The position numbers and the translations under genes were made by a program. A stretch of 57,729 bases of DNA. Source: Candidatus Onthenecus intestinigallinarum. Lineage in GTDB: Bacteria; Bacillota; Clostridia; Christensenellales; Aristaeellaceae. The notes below the pieces were generated by a model. That model ran no database searches. It was not told the origin of the DNA and worked only from the letters and a program-made list of their open reading frames with translations. This document shows positions 24,882 to 33,419 of the stretch, piece after piece (position 1 is the stretch's first letter; each line of letters opens with the position of its first letter). The DNA lies in contig DVFJ01000020.1 of assembly GCA_018713325.1 (NCBI GenBank), positions 1-57,729 of the forward strand. The letters run 5' to 3'.

Positions 24882-27173
24882 ATGAACAAACGACGTGCGG
24901 CGCTGCTGGCCGCATTGACGGCGCTTGCGTTTTCGCTGGGCGGGTGCTTTCTGGCGCCTGATCCGACGCTTGACCCGCTGGCCATCGATCCCAATCAGAC
25001 GCCTATCCCCTACGGGCCGACGGCGCAGCCGACGCCTACGCCTGCGCCCACGTCGAGCACGAGCGGCGGCTGGGAGAGCTGGGTGCCCGTGCAGCCCACG
25101 GCGCAGCCGACGCCCACGCCCGTGGTCGCGCAGCCCACGGCGACGCCGTCCAGCTGGGAGACGAGCACGGACGACTACTACGCGGGCTACCCCGTGCTGC
25201 GCGTGGGCTCCACCGGCTCGGACGTGAGCGACATGCAGACACGCCTTCAGGAGCTGGGCTATTACACCGGCGAGATCGACGGGCGCTTTGCCGGCGGCAC
25301 GCAGGCCGCGGTCGAGGCATTCCAGAAGGCCAACGGCCTGACGGCGGACGGCATTGCGGGCCGCCAGACGCAGGACCTGCTCTACTCCACCAGCGCCGTG
25401 CCCAAGACGATTACGGCTACCGACGACGACGACGAATACGTACTGCTCAAGGCGGGCTCCTATGGCACCGAGGTGCGAAAGCTCCAGGCGCGCCTGACGG
25501 AGCTGGGCTATTACGCGGGCGGCGTGGACGGCGTGTACGGAGAGGCGACGGAGGATGCGGTCAAGGCGTTCCAGCGCCAGAACAACCTGTCCGGCGACGG
25601 ACAGGCGGGCGAGGCGACGCAGAGCAAGCTGTACAGCGACTCGGCCAAGGAGAACAGCCGGCCTGTGACCACCGCCAACCCCAACGAGACGCGCTCGCTG
25701 TCCATCGGCATGGAGGGCAACGACGTGTACAGCGTCCAGGAATACCTGATCAAGCTGGGTTACCTGACCGGCGTGGCGGACGGCGTGTTCGGCGCGGAGA
25801 CGGAGGATGCGGTCATCCTGTTCCAGCAGCGCAACGGCCTGGAGGACGACGGCGTCGTCGGCAGCGCCACGCTGCGCAAGCTGAGCAGCTCCAGCGCCAA
25901 GAAGGGGCCGCTCGCCTCGGCGACTGCGACGCCGGAGCCGGGCGAGTATGTGACGCTGCGCGAGGGCGACTCGGGCACGTTGGTGTATGATCTGCAGGAG
26001 CGCCTCTACGAGCTGGGCTATTACGAGGGCCGCATCGACGGCCGCTTCGGCGCGGGCACGACGCAGGCGGTGGTCGACTTCCAGCGGGAGAACGGACTGG
26101 ACGACGACGGCATCGCCGGGCGCGCGACGCAGAATCTGCTCTTTTCCTCCGATGCAAAGTTCAACCCCAACCTGATGGGCGGGAGCGGCTCGTCCGCCAC
26201 GGCCACGCCGGCGCCTGCGACGAGCGAGGTGCTGCGCCTGGGCTCCACGGGCGAGGCGGTGCGCAGCCTGCAAACCGCGCTGCGCTCGCTGGGCTATTAC
26301 AGCGGCGAGGCGGACGGCGACTTTGGCGAGTCCACCCAGGCGGCGGTGCGGCTGTTTCAGACGTATAACGGCATCAGCGCGGATGGCATCGCCGGCGCGC
26401 GGACGTTCGAGGCGCTCTATGGCGGCAACGCGACGCCGTTCCCCGGTACCGGCCAAGATGCGGACGATGACGACGAGCCGGATACGTCCCAGACGCTGAA
26501 AGAGGGCGACGTGAGCGAGGCGGTGCGCCTGATGCAAAAGCGCCTGTACGCGCTGGGCTATCTGCCCGAGTATCTGACCGACGGCGACTACGGCGAACGC
26601 ACGGTCGAGGCGGTGAAGGAATTCCAGCGCATGAACGGCCTGACGCAGGACGGCATCGCGGGCCCGGGCACGCTCGCGCTGATCTACAGCGACGACGCGG
26701 TGCCCTATGGCGGCGCGACCGAGCTGGACGCCCTGCAGACGGGCAGCCAGGGCGACGAGGTCGCGCAGATGCAGCGGGCGCTCGCGGACGTGGGCTGCTA
26801 CACGGGCACGGCGGACGGCGTGTTCGGCGAGACGACGCACACGGCCGTGCAGCTCTTTCAGGCGTTCAATGGGCTGACGCCGGATGGCATCGCCGGGCGG
26901 GATACGCTCGCGCTGCTCTACAGCGACGAGGCGAAGGGCGCCCGCAGCGATACGCTCACGGACCTCGCCTCCGGCGCGACCGGCGCGAATGTGACGGCGC
27001 TGCAGGTGATGCTTCGCGCAAAGGGGTTCCTGGACGCAGGACAGCCGCTGGGCACGTATGACGCGCAGACCGCGGCGGCGGTGGTGCGCTTTCAGGGCAG
27101 CTATGGGCTGGAGCAGACGGGCATCGCCACCGTCGCCACGCAGACGCTGCTCTACGGCCAGGGCCGCGATTGA
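24882..27173 (+). CDS. lipoprotein with eight peptidoglycan-binding repeats
   Basis: The product is 763 residues from the ATG at 24882, which is better spaced from AGAGGTG than the ATG at 24876. The signal ends in a lipobox SLGGC with Cys22. A Pro-Thr rich linker is followed by eight PG_binding_1 repeats of about 60 residues, each with LQ..L..LGYY.G..DG.FG..T..AV..FQ..NGL..DGIAG. The repeats are separated by short Ser/Thr/Pro or acidic spacers. No hydrolase or transpeptidase domain is present, so it looks like a membrane-tethered wall clamp or scaffold. Repeat 8 is the most diverged (LGTYDAQT). Confidence 0.88.
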   Translation: MNKRRAALLAALTALAFSLGGCFLAPDPTLDPLAIDPNQTPIPYGPTAQPTPTPAPTSSTSGGWESWVPVQPTAQPTPTPVVAQPTATPSSWETSTDDYYAGYPVLRVGSTGSDVSDMQTRLQELGYYTGEIDGRFAGGTQAAVEAFQKANGLTADGIAGRQTQDLLYSTSAVPKTITATDDDDEYVLLKAGSYGTEVRKLQARLTELGYYAGGVDGVYGEATEDAVKAFQRQNNLSGDGQAGEATQSKLYSDSAKENSRPVTTANPNETRSLSIGMEGNDVYSVQEYLIKLGYLTGVADGVFGAETEDAVILFQQRNGLEDDGVVGSATLRKLSSSSAKKGPLASATATPEPGEYVTLREGDSGTLVYDLQERLYELGYYEGRIDGRFGAGTTQAVVDFQRENGLDDDGIAGRATQNLLFSSDAKFNPNLMGGSGSSATATPAPATSEVLRLGSTGEAVRSLQTALRSLGYYSGEADGDFGESTQAAVRLFQTYNGISADGIAGARTFEALYGGNATPFPGTGQDADDDDEPDTSQTLKEGDVSEAVRLMQKRLYALGYLPEYLTDGDYGERTVEAVKEFQRMNGLTQDGIAGPGTLALIYSDDAVPYGGATELDALQTGSQGDEVAQMQRALADVGCYTGTADGVFGETTHTAVQLFQAFNGLTPDGIAGRDTLALLYSDEAKGARSDTLTDLASGATGANVTALQVMLRAKGFLDAGQPLGTYDAQTAAAVVRFQGSYGLEQTGIATVATQTLLYGQGRD

Positions 27174-27184
27174 GCCCGGCGGGC

Positions 27185-27213
27185 TTGACAGCGCCGGGCG
27201 CATCCGCTATAAT
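27185..27213 (+). promoter_or_regulatory. consensus SigA promoter for mntP
   Basis: TTGACA (27185-27190) and TATAAT (27208-27213) are 17 nt apart. Confidence 0.9.
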
Positions 27214-27233
27214 AAACAGGCTAACAAATTCCT

Positions 27234-27315
27234 GTGCGGGAGTAGTCGGCGCAAAGCGCGGCGGGGTCAACACACTGGCTACATGCCTGGCCTTCGCCTG
27301 AAATGACGAGACGCT
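27234..27315 (+). ncRNA. yybP-ykoY manganese riboswitch
   Basis: The leader has the paired conserved blocks of this class: CGGGAGTAGTCGGCGC at the 5' side, GGGGTCAACACACTGGC in the middle, and GCCTGAAATGACGAGAC at the 3' side. It lies between a perfect promoter and mntP, a classic target. A GC-rich hairpin with GGAACG and CGTTCC arms follows at about 27317-27353 and may be the expression platform. Mn2+ binding would switch the exporter on. Confidence 0.87.
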
Positions 27316-27415
27316 TGGAACGCGTGGGGGACGCATGTCCGCCCCGTCGTTCCGGGCGTCTTTCTGCGTTTTGCGGCACATAAGCTTTCCGCACGGGGTG
27401 GAAGGATGGATGTAC

Positions 27416-27982
27416 ATGACGCCTGTGGTGCTGCTTCTGACGGCGGTCGCACTGTCCATGGACGCGCTGGCCGTGTCGATCTCCAACGGCATGACGATCA
27501 AACACCTGCGACTGCGCGACGCGCTGAAGACGGGCTTCTTCTTCGGCGCGTTTCAGGCGCTGATGCCCGCCATCGGTTGGTTGGCCGGCACGAGCGTGCG
27601 CGAGATGATCGTCTCCCTCGACCACTGGGTTGCGTTCGGCCTGCTGGCGCTGATCGGCGGCAAGATGATCTGGGATACCGTGCACGGCGAGGATGACGAG
27701 CACGTGTCCAACCCCACGGACACGCGCGTGCTGCTCGTCATGGCGGTCGCCACGAGCATCGACGCGCTGGCCGTGGGCATCAGCCTGGCGATGGAGCAGG
27801 TGTCCGTCGCCGCGGCCACCGCGACCATCGGCCTGGTGACCTTCGTGCTGTGTACGGCCGGCATGCTGCTGGGCAAGAAGCTGGGCGAGGCGTGTCAGAA
27901 GCGCGCCGGGTTCATCGGCGGCGTCATCCTGATCGCCATCGGGCTCAAGATCCTCATCGAGCACCTCTCGCAGGGCGTGTGA
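27416..27982 (+). CDS. mntP: manganese efflux pump MntP
   Basis: The product is 188 residues from the ATG at 27416; an in-frame ATG at 27410 is close behind GGAAGG and remains possible. It has six hydrophobic segments in two similar halves. The duplicated motif ALSMDALAVSISNGM and ATSIDALAVGISLAM contains the conserved Asp of each half. MntP (DUF204) exports Mn2+. The riboswitch in its leader supports this. Its 3' end overlaps the convergent Cys-cluster gene by 29 nt. Confidence 0.95.
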   Translation: MTPVVLLLTAVALSMDALAVSISNGMTIKHLRLRDALKTGFFFGAFQALMPAIGWLAGTSVREMIVSLDHWVAFGLLALIGGKMIWDTVHGEDDEHVSNPTDTRVLLVMAVATSIDALAVGISLAMEQVSVAAATATIGLVTFVLCTAGMLLGKKLGEACQKRAGFIGGVILIAIGLKILIEHLSQGV

Positions 27983-28466
27983 CGCCCAGCGAGCACGCGT
28001 CGGAGAGATCCTGCAAAAACGCGCGTCCCTCGTCGTCCTGCATGAGCAGGCCGTACGATTCGCGCGCGGCCCGGACGAAGTCCTGCGACAGCCCCTGCAG
28101 CCCATAGCGAAACAGCGGACAGACGCCGCGGGCGCGCGGATCGAGCGCGACCTCCATGCCCGTCTCCTCCGTGCGGCAAAAGAGGGGAAACAGCCGGCAG
28201 GCGAGCGGGCGCTGCGCGCGCGGGCATGCGCCGTCGCAGGTGAGCAGCAGCGCCGGCGCGCCGCCCAGCGCATAGGGCAGCGGCGTCACCTGCGCCCATG
28301 CGGCGCTCACGTAGAGCGCCGCCTCTCCGGGGAAGAGCAGCATGCCGTGCGCATCCCCGCGCTCGCCCTGGCAGCACGCGCCGCCGCACAGACGACCGCA
28401 GTCGCTACGCAGCGGCGTGACGTCCTCAAGCAGGGCGCGAGCCTGAACCAATCGTTCCATGTCCAT
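27954..28466 (-). CDS. YkgJ-like cysteine-cluster protein
   Basis: The product is 170 residues. The start at 28466 lies 7 nt from an AAGGGGG site; the frame stays open upstream but lacks such a site. Conserved cysteines are in CGRLCGGACC, the CDGACPRAQRPLACRLFP stretch and CPLFRYG, the pattern of the zinc/iron-chelating YkgJ-type family. The role of these proteins is not settled; metal binding is inferred. The 3' end overlaps mntP by 29 nt in the opposite direction, so the two transcripts would be antisense at their tails. Confidence 0.78.
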   Translation of the reverse strand: MDMERLVQARALLEDVTPLRSDCGRLCGGACCQGERGDAHGMLLFPGEAALYVSAAWAQVTPLPYALGGAPALLLTCDGACPRAQRPLACRLFPLFCRTEETGMEVALDPRARGVCPLFRYGLQGLSQDFVRAARESYGLLMQDDEGRAFLQDLSDACSLGVTRPARGAR

Positions 28467-28555
28467 CGAAAAGCCCCCTTGCCGTTTGCGGTTGTTTTCA
28501 CCATTGTACCGGGTTTGCGCGCGCGGCGCAAACCTTTTTTTGTGCCCGCGGACGT

Positions 28556-28583
28556 TTGACAAACGCCGGTTTTACGCTATAAT
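28556..28583 (+). promoter_or_regulatory. SigA promoter for the metal ABC operon
   Basis: TTGACA (28556-28561) and TATAAT (28578-28583) are 16 nt apart. No clear Zur-type palindrome was seen. Confidence 0.75.
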
Positions 28584-28642
28584 GTCCTTGCGGCGCGCGG
28601 CATCCGCTTGCGGCGCGCACGGGACATCTCAGGAGGTTTTGC

Positions 28643-29587
28643 ATGCAAAGAAGATTTCGTCTGATTGCCCTGCTGGCGGCCCTGATGCTGCTGGGCGGGT
28701 GCGCCCAGCCGTCGCCCGCCCAGCCGTCGCCCGGCCAGCCGTCGCCCGGCCAGCCGTCGCCCGGCCAGCCGTCACCCGCGCCGGACGACACGTTTACGGT
28801 CGTCACGTCGTTCTACCCGATGTATGTGCTCACGGCCAACGTCGTAGGGGATGCGCAGGGCGTCGAGTTGGTGAACATGGCCGAGCAGCAGACGGGCTGC
28901 CTGCACGACTACCAGCTGCTGCCTGCGGACATGCAGGCGCTGGAGCGGGCGGACGTGTTCGTCATCAACGGCGCGGGCATGGAGAGCTTCATGAGCCGCG
29001 TCAGCGAGCAGTTTGCGGACCTGACGGTGATCACGGCGTCCGAGGGCGTGGAGATGATCGTGGACGCGTATGGCGAGCCGAATGCGCACGTGTGGCTGGA
29101 TCCAGCGCGCGCGGCGCAGCAGGTGGAGCGCATCGCAGCCGGCCTGGCCGAGGCCGATCCGCAGCGCGCGGAGATCTACCGGCAGAACGGCGCGGCCTAT
29201 GCGCAGCGCCTGCGCGAGCTGGGCGGGGAGCTGCGCGCGCAGCTGGCGGATGCGCCCAAGCGCGATATCATCACGTTCCACGAGGCGTTTCCGTACTTTG
29301 CGGAGGCGTTTGACCTGAACATCGCGGCCGTCGTCGAGCGCGAGCCAGGCAGCGAGCCCACCACGCAGGAGATTGCGCGCACCGTCGACATCGTGCGCGA
29401 GGCGGGCATCACGGCGCTGTTCGTCGAGCCGCAGTATCCCGACCGCGCGGCGGAGACGATCGCGCGGGAGACGGGCGCGTCGCTGTATACGCTCGATCCG
29501 ATCGTGACGGGCGAACTGTCCGGGGATGCATACGAAGAAAAGATGCGGCAAAACGCCGCGACGCTGCTGGAGGCGCTGGGCTCATGA
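28643..29587 (+). CDS. znuA: zinc/manganese ABC transporter binding lipoprotein
   Basis: The product is 314 residues. AGGAGG lies just upstream. The lipobox is LLGGC with Cys20, followed by a Gln-Pro-Ser-Pro-Gly repeat linker. It belongs to the cluster 9 (TroA/ZnuA) family: metal ligands are likely His in CLHDYQLLP, His in NAHVWLDP, His in TFHEAFPYF and the Asp in TLDPIV. The His-rich loop common in ZnuA is absent, so zinc versus manganese is not certain; the three-His set favours zinc. It overlaps the ATPase gene by 4 nt. Confidence 0.88.
   Translation: MQRRFRLIALLAALMLLGGCAQPSPAQPSPGQPSPGQPSPGQPSPAPDDTFTVVTSFYPMYVLTANVVGDAQGVELVNMAEQQTGCLHDYQLLPADMQALERADVFVINGAGMESFMSRVSEQFADLTVITASEGVEMIVDAYGEPNAHVWLDPARAAQQVERIAAGLAEADPQRAEIYRQNGAAYAQRLRELGGELRAQLADAPKRDIITFHEAFPYFAEAFDLNIAAVVEREPGSEPTTQEIARTVDIVREAGITALFVEPQYPDRAAETIARETGASLYTLDPIVTGELSGDAYEEKMRQNAATLLEALGS
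28705..28780 (+). repeat. 15-bp tandem repeat in znuA
   Basis: Five near-identical 15-bp units (CAGCCGTCGCCCGGC type) encode QPSPG. They make the flexible linker between the lipid anchor and the binding domain. Confidence 0.9.
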
Positions 29588-30336
29588 GCGAACAGACGAC
29601 GCATGCTTCCTGCGGCCTGTGCCGCATTGAGGTGGAGGGCCTGAGCGTGGTGCGCGACGGACAGACGCTGCTGCACGACGTGGGGCTGCACGTGCACTGC
29701 GGCGAGCTGACCGCGCTCATCGGCACCAACGGCGCGGGCAAGACGACGCTGATCCGCGCGCTGCTGGGCGAGATCCCGTTTACCGGCACGGTGCGCCATC
29801 TGACGCAGGACGGCAAGCCCGCCGCGGCCGTGCGCACGGGCTACGTACCCCAGCAGTTGGAGTTTGACCACAGCTCGCCCGTGACGGTGATGGACTTCAT
29901 GACCGCCTCGCTCAGCCGCCGCGCCGTGTGGCTGGGCGTGTCCAGGCGCGCGCGCAGGGAGGCGCTGGAGGCGCTCGCGCGCACGGACTGCGAGCGCCTG
30001 GCCGACCGGCGGCTGGGCGCGCTCTCCGGCGGGGAACTGCAGCGCGTGCTGCTGGCGCTGGCGCTTCGGCCGCAGCCGGATCTGCTCATCCTGGACGAGC
30101 CGGTCTCCGGCGTGGATCAGAACGGGCTGGAGTCGTTCTACCAGACCGTGGCGGCGCTGCGGGAGCACAACCACATGGCCGTGCTGCTCGTCTCGCACGA
30201 CCTGGACGTCGTGCGCCGCTATGCGGACCACGTCGTGCTCATGCAGGGCACGGTGCTGCGTCAGGGCCGTCCCAAGGAGGTCTTCGAGTCGCCCGAGTTC
30301 GGGCAGGTGTTTTACGCAAGGGGGAATGAGGCGTGA
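29584..30336 (+). CDS. znuC: zinc/manganese ABC transporter ATPase
   Basis: The product is 250 residues. Walker A is GTNGAGKTT (47-55), the Q-loop is VPQQLEFD, the signature is LSGGELQR, Walker B is LLILDEPVSGVD, and the switch is VLLVSHDLDVV. It drives the permease encoded next. ATGA overlaps couple it to the gene on each side, where the end uses GTGA. There is an N-terminal extension of about 14 residues with two Cys. Confidence 0.9.
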   Translation: MSEQTTHASCGLCRIEVEGLSVVRDGQTLLHDVGLHVHCGELTALIGTNGAGKTTLIRALLGEIPFTGTVRHLTQDGKPAAAVRTGYVPQQLEFDHSSPVTVMDFMTASLSRRAVWLGVSRRARREALEALARTDCERLADRRLGALSGGELQRVLLALALRPQPDLLILDEPVSGVDQNGLESFYQTVAALREHNHMAVLLVSHDLDVVRRYADHVVLMQGTVLRQGRPKEVFESPEFGQVFYARGNEA

Positions 30337-31166
30337 GCGCGATCTATGCGGTCATGGACGCGCTGCTGCCCTTTGAGTGGGCGTCCTACACGTTCATGAA
30401 AAATGCGCTCTTGGCGATGCTGCTGATCACACCGCTGTTTGGCGTGCTGGGCACGATGGCCGTGGACAACAAGATGGCCTTCTTCTCCGACGCGCTGGGA
30501 CACAGCGCGCTGACCGGCATCGCGCTGGGCGTGGTGCTGGGCGTGTCCAATCAGCAGGTGTCCATGCTCGCGTTCGGCATCGTCTGGGCGCTGCTCATCA
30601 CGCGCATCAAGCAGCGCAACACCGCCTCCGCCGACACGATCATCAGCGTCTTCTCCTCGACCTCCGTGGCGCTTGGCCTGGTGGTCCTCGCGCGCGGCGG
30701 CGCGTTTGCCAAGTATTCGGGCTATCTCGTGGGCGACATCCTCGCCGTCACGCCCCAGGACCTGCTCGCGCTGGCCGTTGCGCTGGCAGGCACGCTGCTG
30801 GTGTGGGCGTATGTGTTCAACCCGCTGCTGCTCACCAGCGTCAATGCGTCCCTGGCGGGCAGCCGCGGCGTGCGCGCGCGCGCCGTGGAGTACGTGTTCG
30901 TCGTGCTGGTCGCGGTGACGGTCATGCTCTCCATCCGCTGGGTGGGCATGCTGCTGATCAATTCGCTGCTGATCCTGCCCGCCGCCGCCTCGCGCAATGT
31001 GGCCAAAAACGCCGCGTGGTACATTCGCCTGTCGGTGGCCTTCGCCCTCGTCTCGGGCGTGGCGGGTCTGCTGGCCTCATATTACCTGAACACCTCCGCC
31101 GGCGCGGCGGTCGTGCTGGTGGCGGCGGCGATCTACTTTGCGACGCTTCCGCTGCGCAGAAAGTGA
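30333..31166 (+). CDS. znuB: zinc/manganese ABC transporter permease
   Basis: The product is 277 residues from a GTG that overlaps the ATPase stop. It has about eight hydrophobic segments and the family motifs FFSDALGHSALTGIALG near the N-terminus and LLINSLLILPAAASRN, typical of ABC-3 permeases. The preceding genes complete the transporter. The last base lies about 120 nt before the next start, with no strong terminator visible. Confidence 0.92.
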   Translation: MSAIYAVMDALLPFEWASYTFMKNALLAMLLITPLFGVLGTMAVDNKMAFFSDALGHSALTGIALGVVLGVSNQQVSMLAFGIVWALLITRIKQRNTASADTIISVFSSTSVALGLVVLARGGAFAKYSGYLVGDILAVTPQDLLALAVALAGTLLVWAYVFNPLLLTSVNASLAGSRGVRARAVEYVFVVLVAVTVMLSIRWVGMLLINSLLILPAAASRNVAKNAAWYIRLSVAFALVSGVAGLLASYYLNTSAGAAVVLVAAAIYFATLPLRRK

Positions 31167-31284
31167 GCGGATTCCGGCTTTTGGCAGGTAAATCCGCTCG
31201 TTGCGGCGAATACTATTCATTCATTCGCGATCGATTGAACCTGCGGCCGGGCCGCCGGCGCGGGACATGGACGGAGAGGGAAAC

Positions 31285-32382
31285 ATGGAACAAAAGATGC
31301 TGGAAATCGCGCGCCGCTTCGCGTTGCCGCAGGGGAAACTGCGCATTGAGCCATACGGTAACGGACACATCAACGACACGTATCGCGTGACGGTCGAAGG
31401 GGACGCGGGAGAGGCCGGCCGGTTCATCCTGCAGCGCGTCAATCAGTACGTCTTCAAGCGCCCGCAGGAGGTCATCGAGAACATTGAGCGCGTGACGGCA
31501 TATCTGCGCGATATCTTGCGCGAGACGGGCGGCGATCCCGCGCGGGAGACGCTGACGCTCGTGCGCACTACGGACGGCGCGGCCAGCACGCTCGATGATG
31601 CGGGCGAGTTGTGGCGCATGTACCTGTTCATCGAGGATACGATCTCGCGCGACCTGCCCGACACCCCGGCGCTCTTCGAGCTCTCGGGCGAGGCGTTCGG
31701 GCGGTTTCAGCGCCAGATGGAGGGATTCCCCGTCGCCTCGCTGCACGAGACGATCCCGGACTTTCACAACACGCCGGAGCGCTACCGGCAGCTGGAGGAC
31801 GCCATCGCACGCGACGAGGCTGGCCGGCTGGCCGGCGTGGCCGCAGAGGTCGCCTTCTGCCGCGCGCGGGAGGCGGACACGCACGTGCTGACGGATGCGC
31901 TGCGCGCGGGCGAGATCCCGCTGCGCGTGACGCACAACGACACGAAGCTCAACAACGTGCTGCTGGATGCGAAGACGGGCAGGGGCGTATGCGTGATCGA
32001 CCTGGATACCGTCATGCCGGGCCTGGCGGCCTATGACTTTGGCGATTCCATCCGCTTTGGCGCCAACACCGCCGAGGAGGACGAGCGCGACCTGTCAAAG
32101 GTGGAGCTGTCGCTGGAGATGTTCGAGGCGTTCACCCGCGGCTATCTGCGCGGGGCGGGCGGCGCGCTCACGCAGCGCGAGATCGAGCTGTTGCCCTGGG
32201 GCGCCAAGCTCATGACGCTCGAGTGCGGCATGCGCTTCCTGGCCGACCATCTGAATGGCGACAAGTACTTCAAGGTGCACCGCGAGGGGCACAACCTCGA
32301 CCGCGCCCGCACGCAGTTCGCACTGGTGGAGCGCATGGAGCGCCGCTGGAATGAGATGGAAGACATCGTGCGCCGCGCGTGA
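31285..32382 (+). CDS. phosphotransferase, N-acetylhexosamine kinase-like
   Basis: The product is 365 residues. The ATG at 31285 follows GGAGAGGG; earlier starts lack a site. It has an aminoglycoside phosphotransferase fold: the N-lobe begins LRIEPYGNGHINDTY, the catalytic loop is THNDTKLNNVLLD (Asp at about 219), and the metal motif is CVIDLDTVMPGLAAYDFGD. This pattern fits the NahK group that phosphorylates N-acetylhexosamines at C1, but neighbours give no pathway and the substrate is inferred. Confidence 0.72.
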   Translation: MEQKMLEIARRFALPQGKLRIEPYGNGHINDTYRVTVEGDAGEAGRFILQRVNQYVFKRPQEVIENIERVTAYLRDILRETGGDPARETLTLVRTTDGAASTLDDAGELWRMYLFIEDTISRDLPDTPALFELSGEAFGRFQRQMEGFPVASLHETIPDFHNTPERYRQLEDAIARDEAGRLAGVAAEVAFCRAREADTHVLTDALRAGEIPLRVTHNDTKLNNVLLDAKTGRGVCVIDLDTVMPGLAAYDFGDSIRFGANTAEEDERDLSKVELSLEMFEAFTRGYLRGAGGALTQREIELLPWGAKLMTLECGMRFLADHLNGDKYFKVHREGHNLDRARTQFALVERMERRWNEMEDIVRRA

Positions 32383-32409
32383 GGCGCAGAAAAAGCAGAG
32401 AATCCGAAC

Positions 32410-32431
32410 GGCGGCGCGATTTCGCGCCGCC
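32410..32431 (+). terminator. hairpin after the kinase gene
   Basis: A perfect 10-bp GC stem (GGCGGCGCGA with TCGCGCCGCC) lacks a U-run. It could be a weak terminator or separate the kinase from the SpoIIQ-like gene. Confidence 0.5.
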
Positions 32432-32437
32432 GGCCGC

Positions 32438-32467
32438 GTTTGAGCGGGTCCCGCGCGGGACACACTA
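32438..32467 (+). promoter_or_regulatory. candidate SigF-type promoter for spoIIQ-like
   Basis: GGACACACTA (32458-32467) matches the SigF/SigG -10 consensus GGNNANAHTR at every position. A weak -35, GTTTG (32438-32442), is 15 nt upstream, the SigF spacing. No SigA -10 is visible here. The promoter lies 17 nt before the start codon. Confidence 0.45.
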
Positions 32468-32484
32468 GGCGCGGAGGTGTTCGG

Positions 32485-33222
32485 ATGAACAGATGGAACG
32501 GGGCCCGCGAGCGCGCGGGCCGTGCGGCGCGTGCAGCGGCCGCGTTCTTTGAAAAAAACGGGTTTTACTGCGTGCTCGCGCTGTGCGTGGCGGTCATCGC
32601 GGGCACGGCGGTCTATACGCGCACGTCCGTGCCCGAAGTCTCGCCGCCGCCCGGCTACGAGCAGGACCTGTCCGCGGGCATGCAGGAGGACCAGACGCTG
32701 CGGGAGGCGATCGGCGAAACGGCGCAGCCGTCCGCATCACCGACCGCCGTGCCGCAGGCGACGGTGCTGCCGCTGTGGACGGCCGCGCCCTCATCGTCGC
32801 TGCTGGAGGACACAGAGCTGGCTTGGCCCATACGGGGCGACGTGCTGCGCGAGTACGTCCAGGGCAGCGTCGTGTATCTGCCCACGCTCGAGGCCTGGGG
32901 CACGCATGCGGGGCTGGACATCGCAGGCCAGGTGGGCGACGAGGTGAAGGCGCCGATGAGCGGCACCGTGCAGCGCCTGTACGTCGATCCGCTATGGGGC
33001 AACGTCATGGAGATTGCGCATCCCGGCGGGCTGGTCACGCGCTACATGGGACTTCAGACGCTTGCACTCCTGCAGGAGGGCGATCCCGTGCGGCAGGGTC
33101 AGCTGCTCTCGCCACTGGGCGATGCGCCTGCTTGCGAACAGATGGACGGGCCGCACCTGCACTTTGAGGCGCTACGCGACGGCGAGCCCGTGGATCCGCG
33201 CACGCTGCTGGCAGAGCAGTAG
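32485..33222 (+). CDS. spoIIQ: SpoIIQ-like M23 (LytM) membrane protein
   Basis: The product is 245 residues. GGAGGTG lies 5 nt before the ATG. A basic N-terminus and one membrane segment (YCVLALCVAVIAGTAVY, about 28-44) are followed by a Pro/Ser linker and a LytM domain. Both zinc motifs are intact: HAGLD as HxxxD and HLHFE as HxH. SpoIIQ sits in the forespore membrane and pairs with SpoIIIAH in engulfment; clostridial forms keep the zinc site. Size and single-helix layout fit, and the upstream SigF-like promoter supports it. A vegetative M23 regulator is the alternative. Confidence 0.72.
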   Translation: MNRWNGARERAGRAARAAAAFFEKNGFYCVLALCVAVIAGTAVYTRTSVPEVSPPPGYEQDLSAGMQEDQTLREAIGETAQPSASPTAVPQATVLPLWTAAPSSSLLEDTELAWPIRGDVLREYVQGSVVYLPTLEAWGTHAGLDIAGQVGDEVKAPMSGTVQRLYVDPLWGNVMEIAHPGGLVTRYMGLQTLALLQEGDPVRQGQLLSPLGDAPACEQMDGPHLHFEALRDGEPVDPRTLLAEQ

Positions 33223-33251
33223 CGCTTTTTCGGCCGGTTTTGCGATCGGGT

Positions 33252-33280
33252 TTGCATTGTGCGGCGATTTTGCGTATAAT
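33252..33280 (+). promoter_or_regulatory. SigA promoter for glmS
   Basis: TTGCAT (33252-33257) and TATAAT (33275-33280) are 17 nt apart. The leader of about 130 nt is GC-rich, but I did not find the glmS ribozyme core in it. Confidence 0.75.
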
Positions 33281-33419
33281 GAAGGGCGGATGCCGGCGCG
33301 CGGCGCATGACCTGCGCAGCCCAACGCCTGCGTCCTACTGACGACCCGCTGAGGGCGGGGCCGGCGATCCCGGCGCCCGTAAAGCCCGCGCGCGGGCCGA
33401 AAATACGGAGGAATGAACC

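Noticed and set aside
28556..28643. Zur operator before znuA
   Set aside because: I looked for a palindromic Zur-like site around the promoter and saw none that was convincing.
33281..33419. glmS ribozyme in the glmS leader
   Set aside because: The leader is GC-rich, but I could not find the conserved core or cleavage site. A covariance search would settle it.
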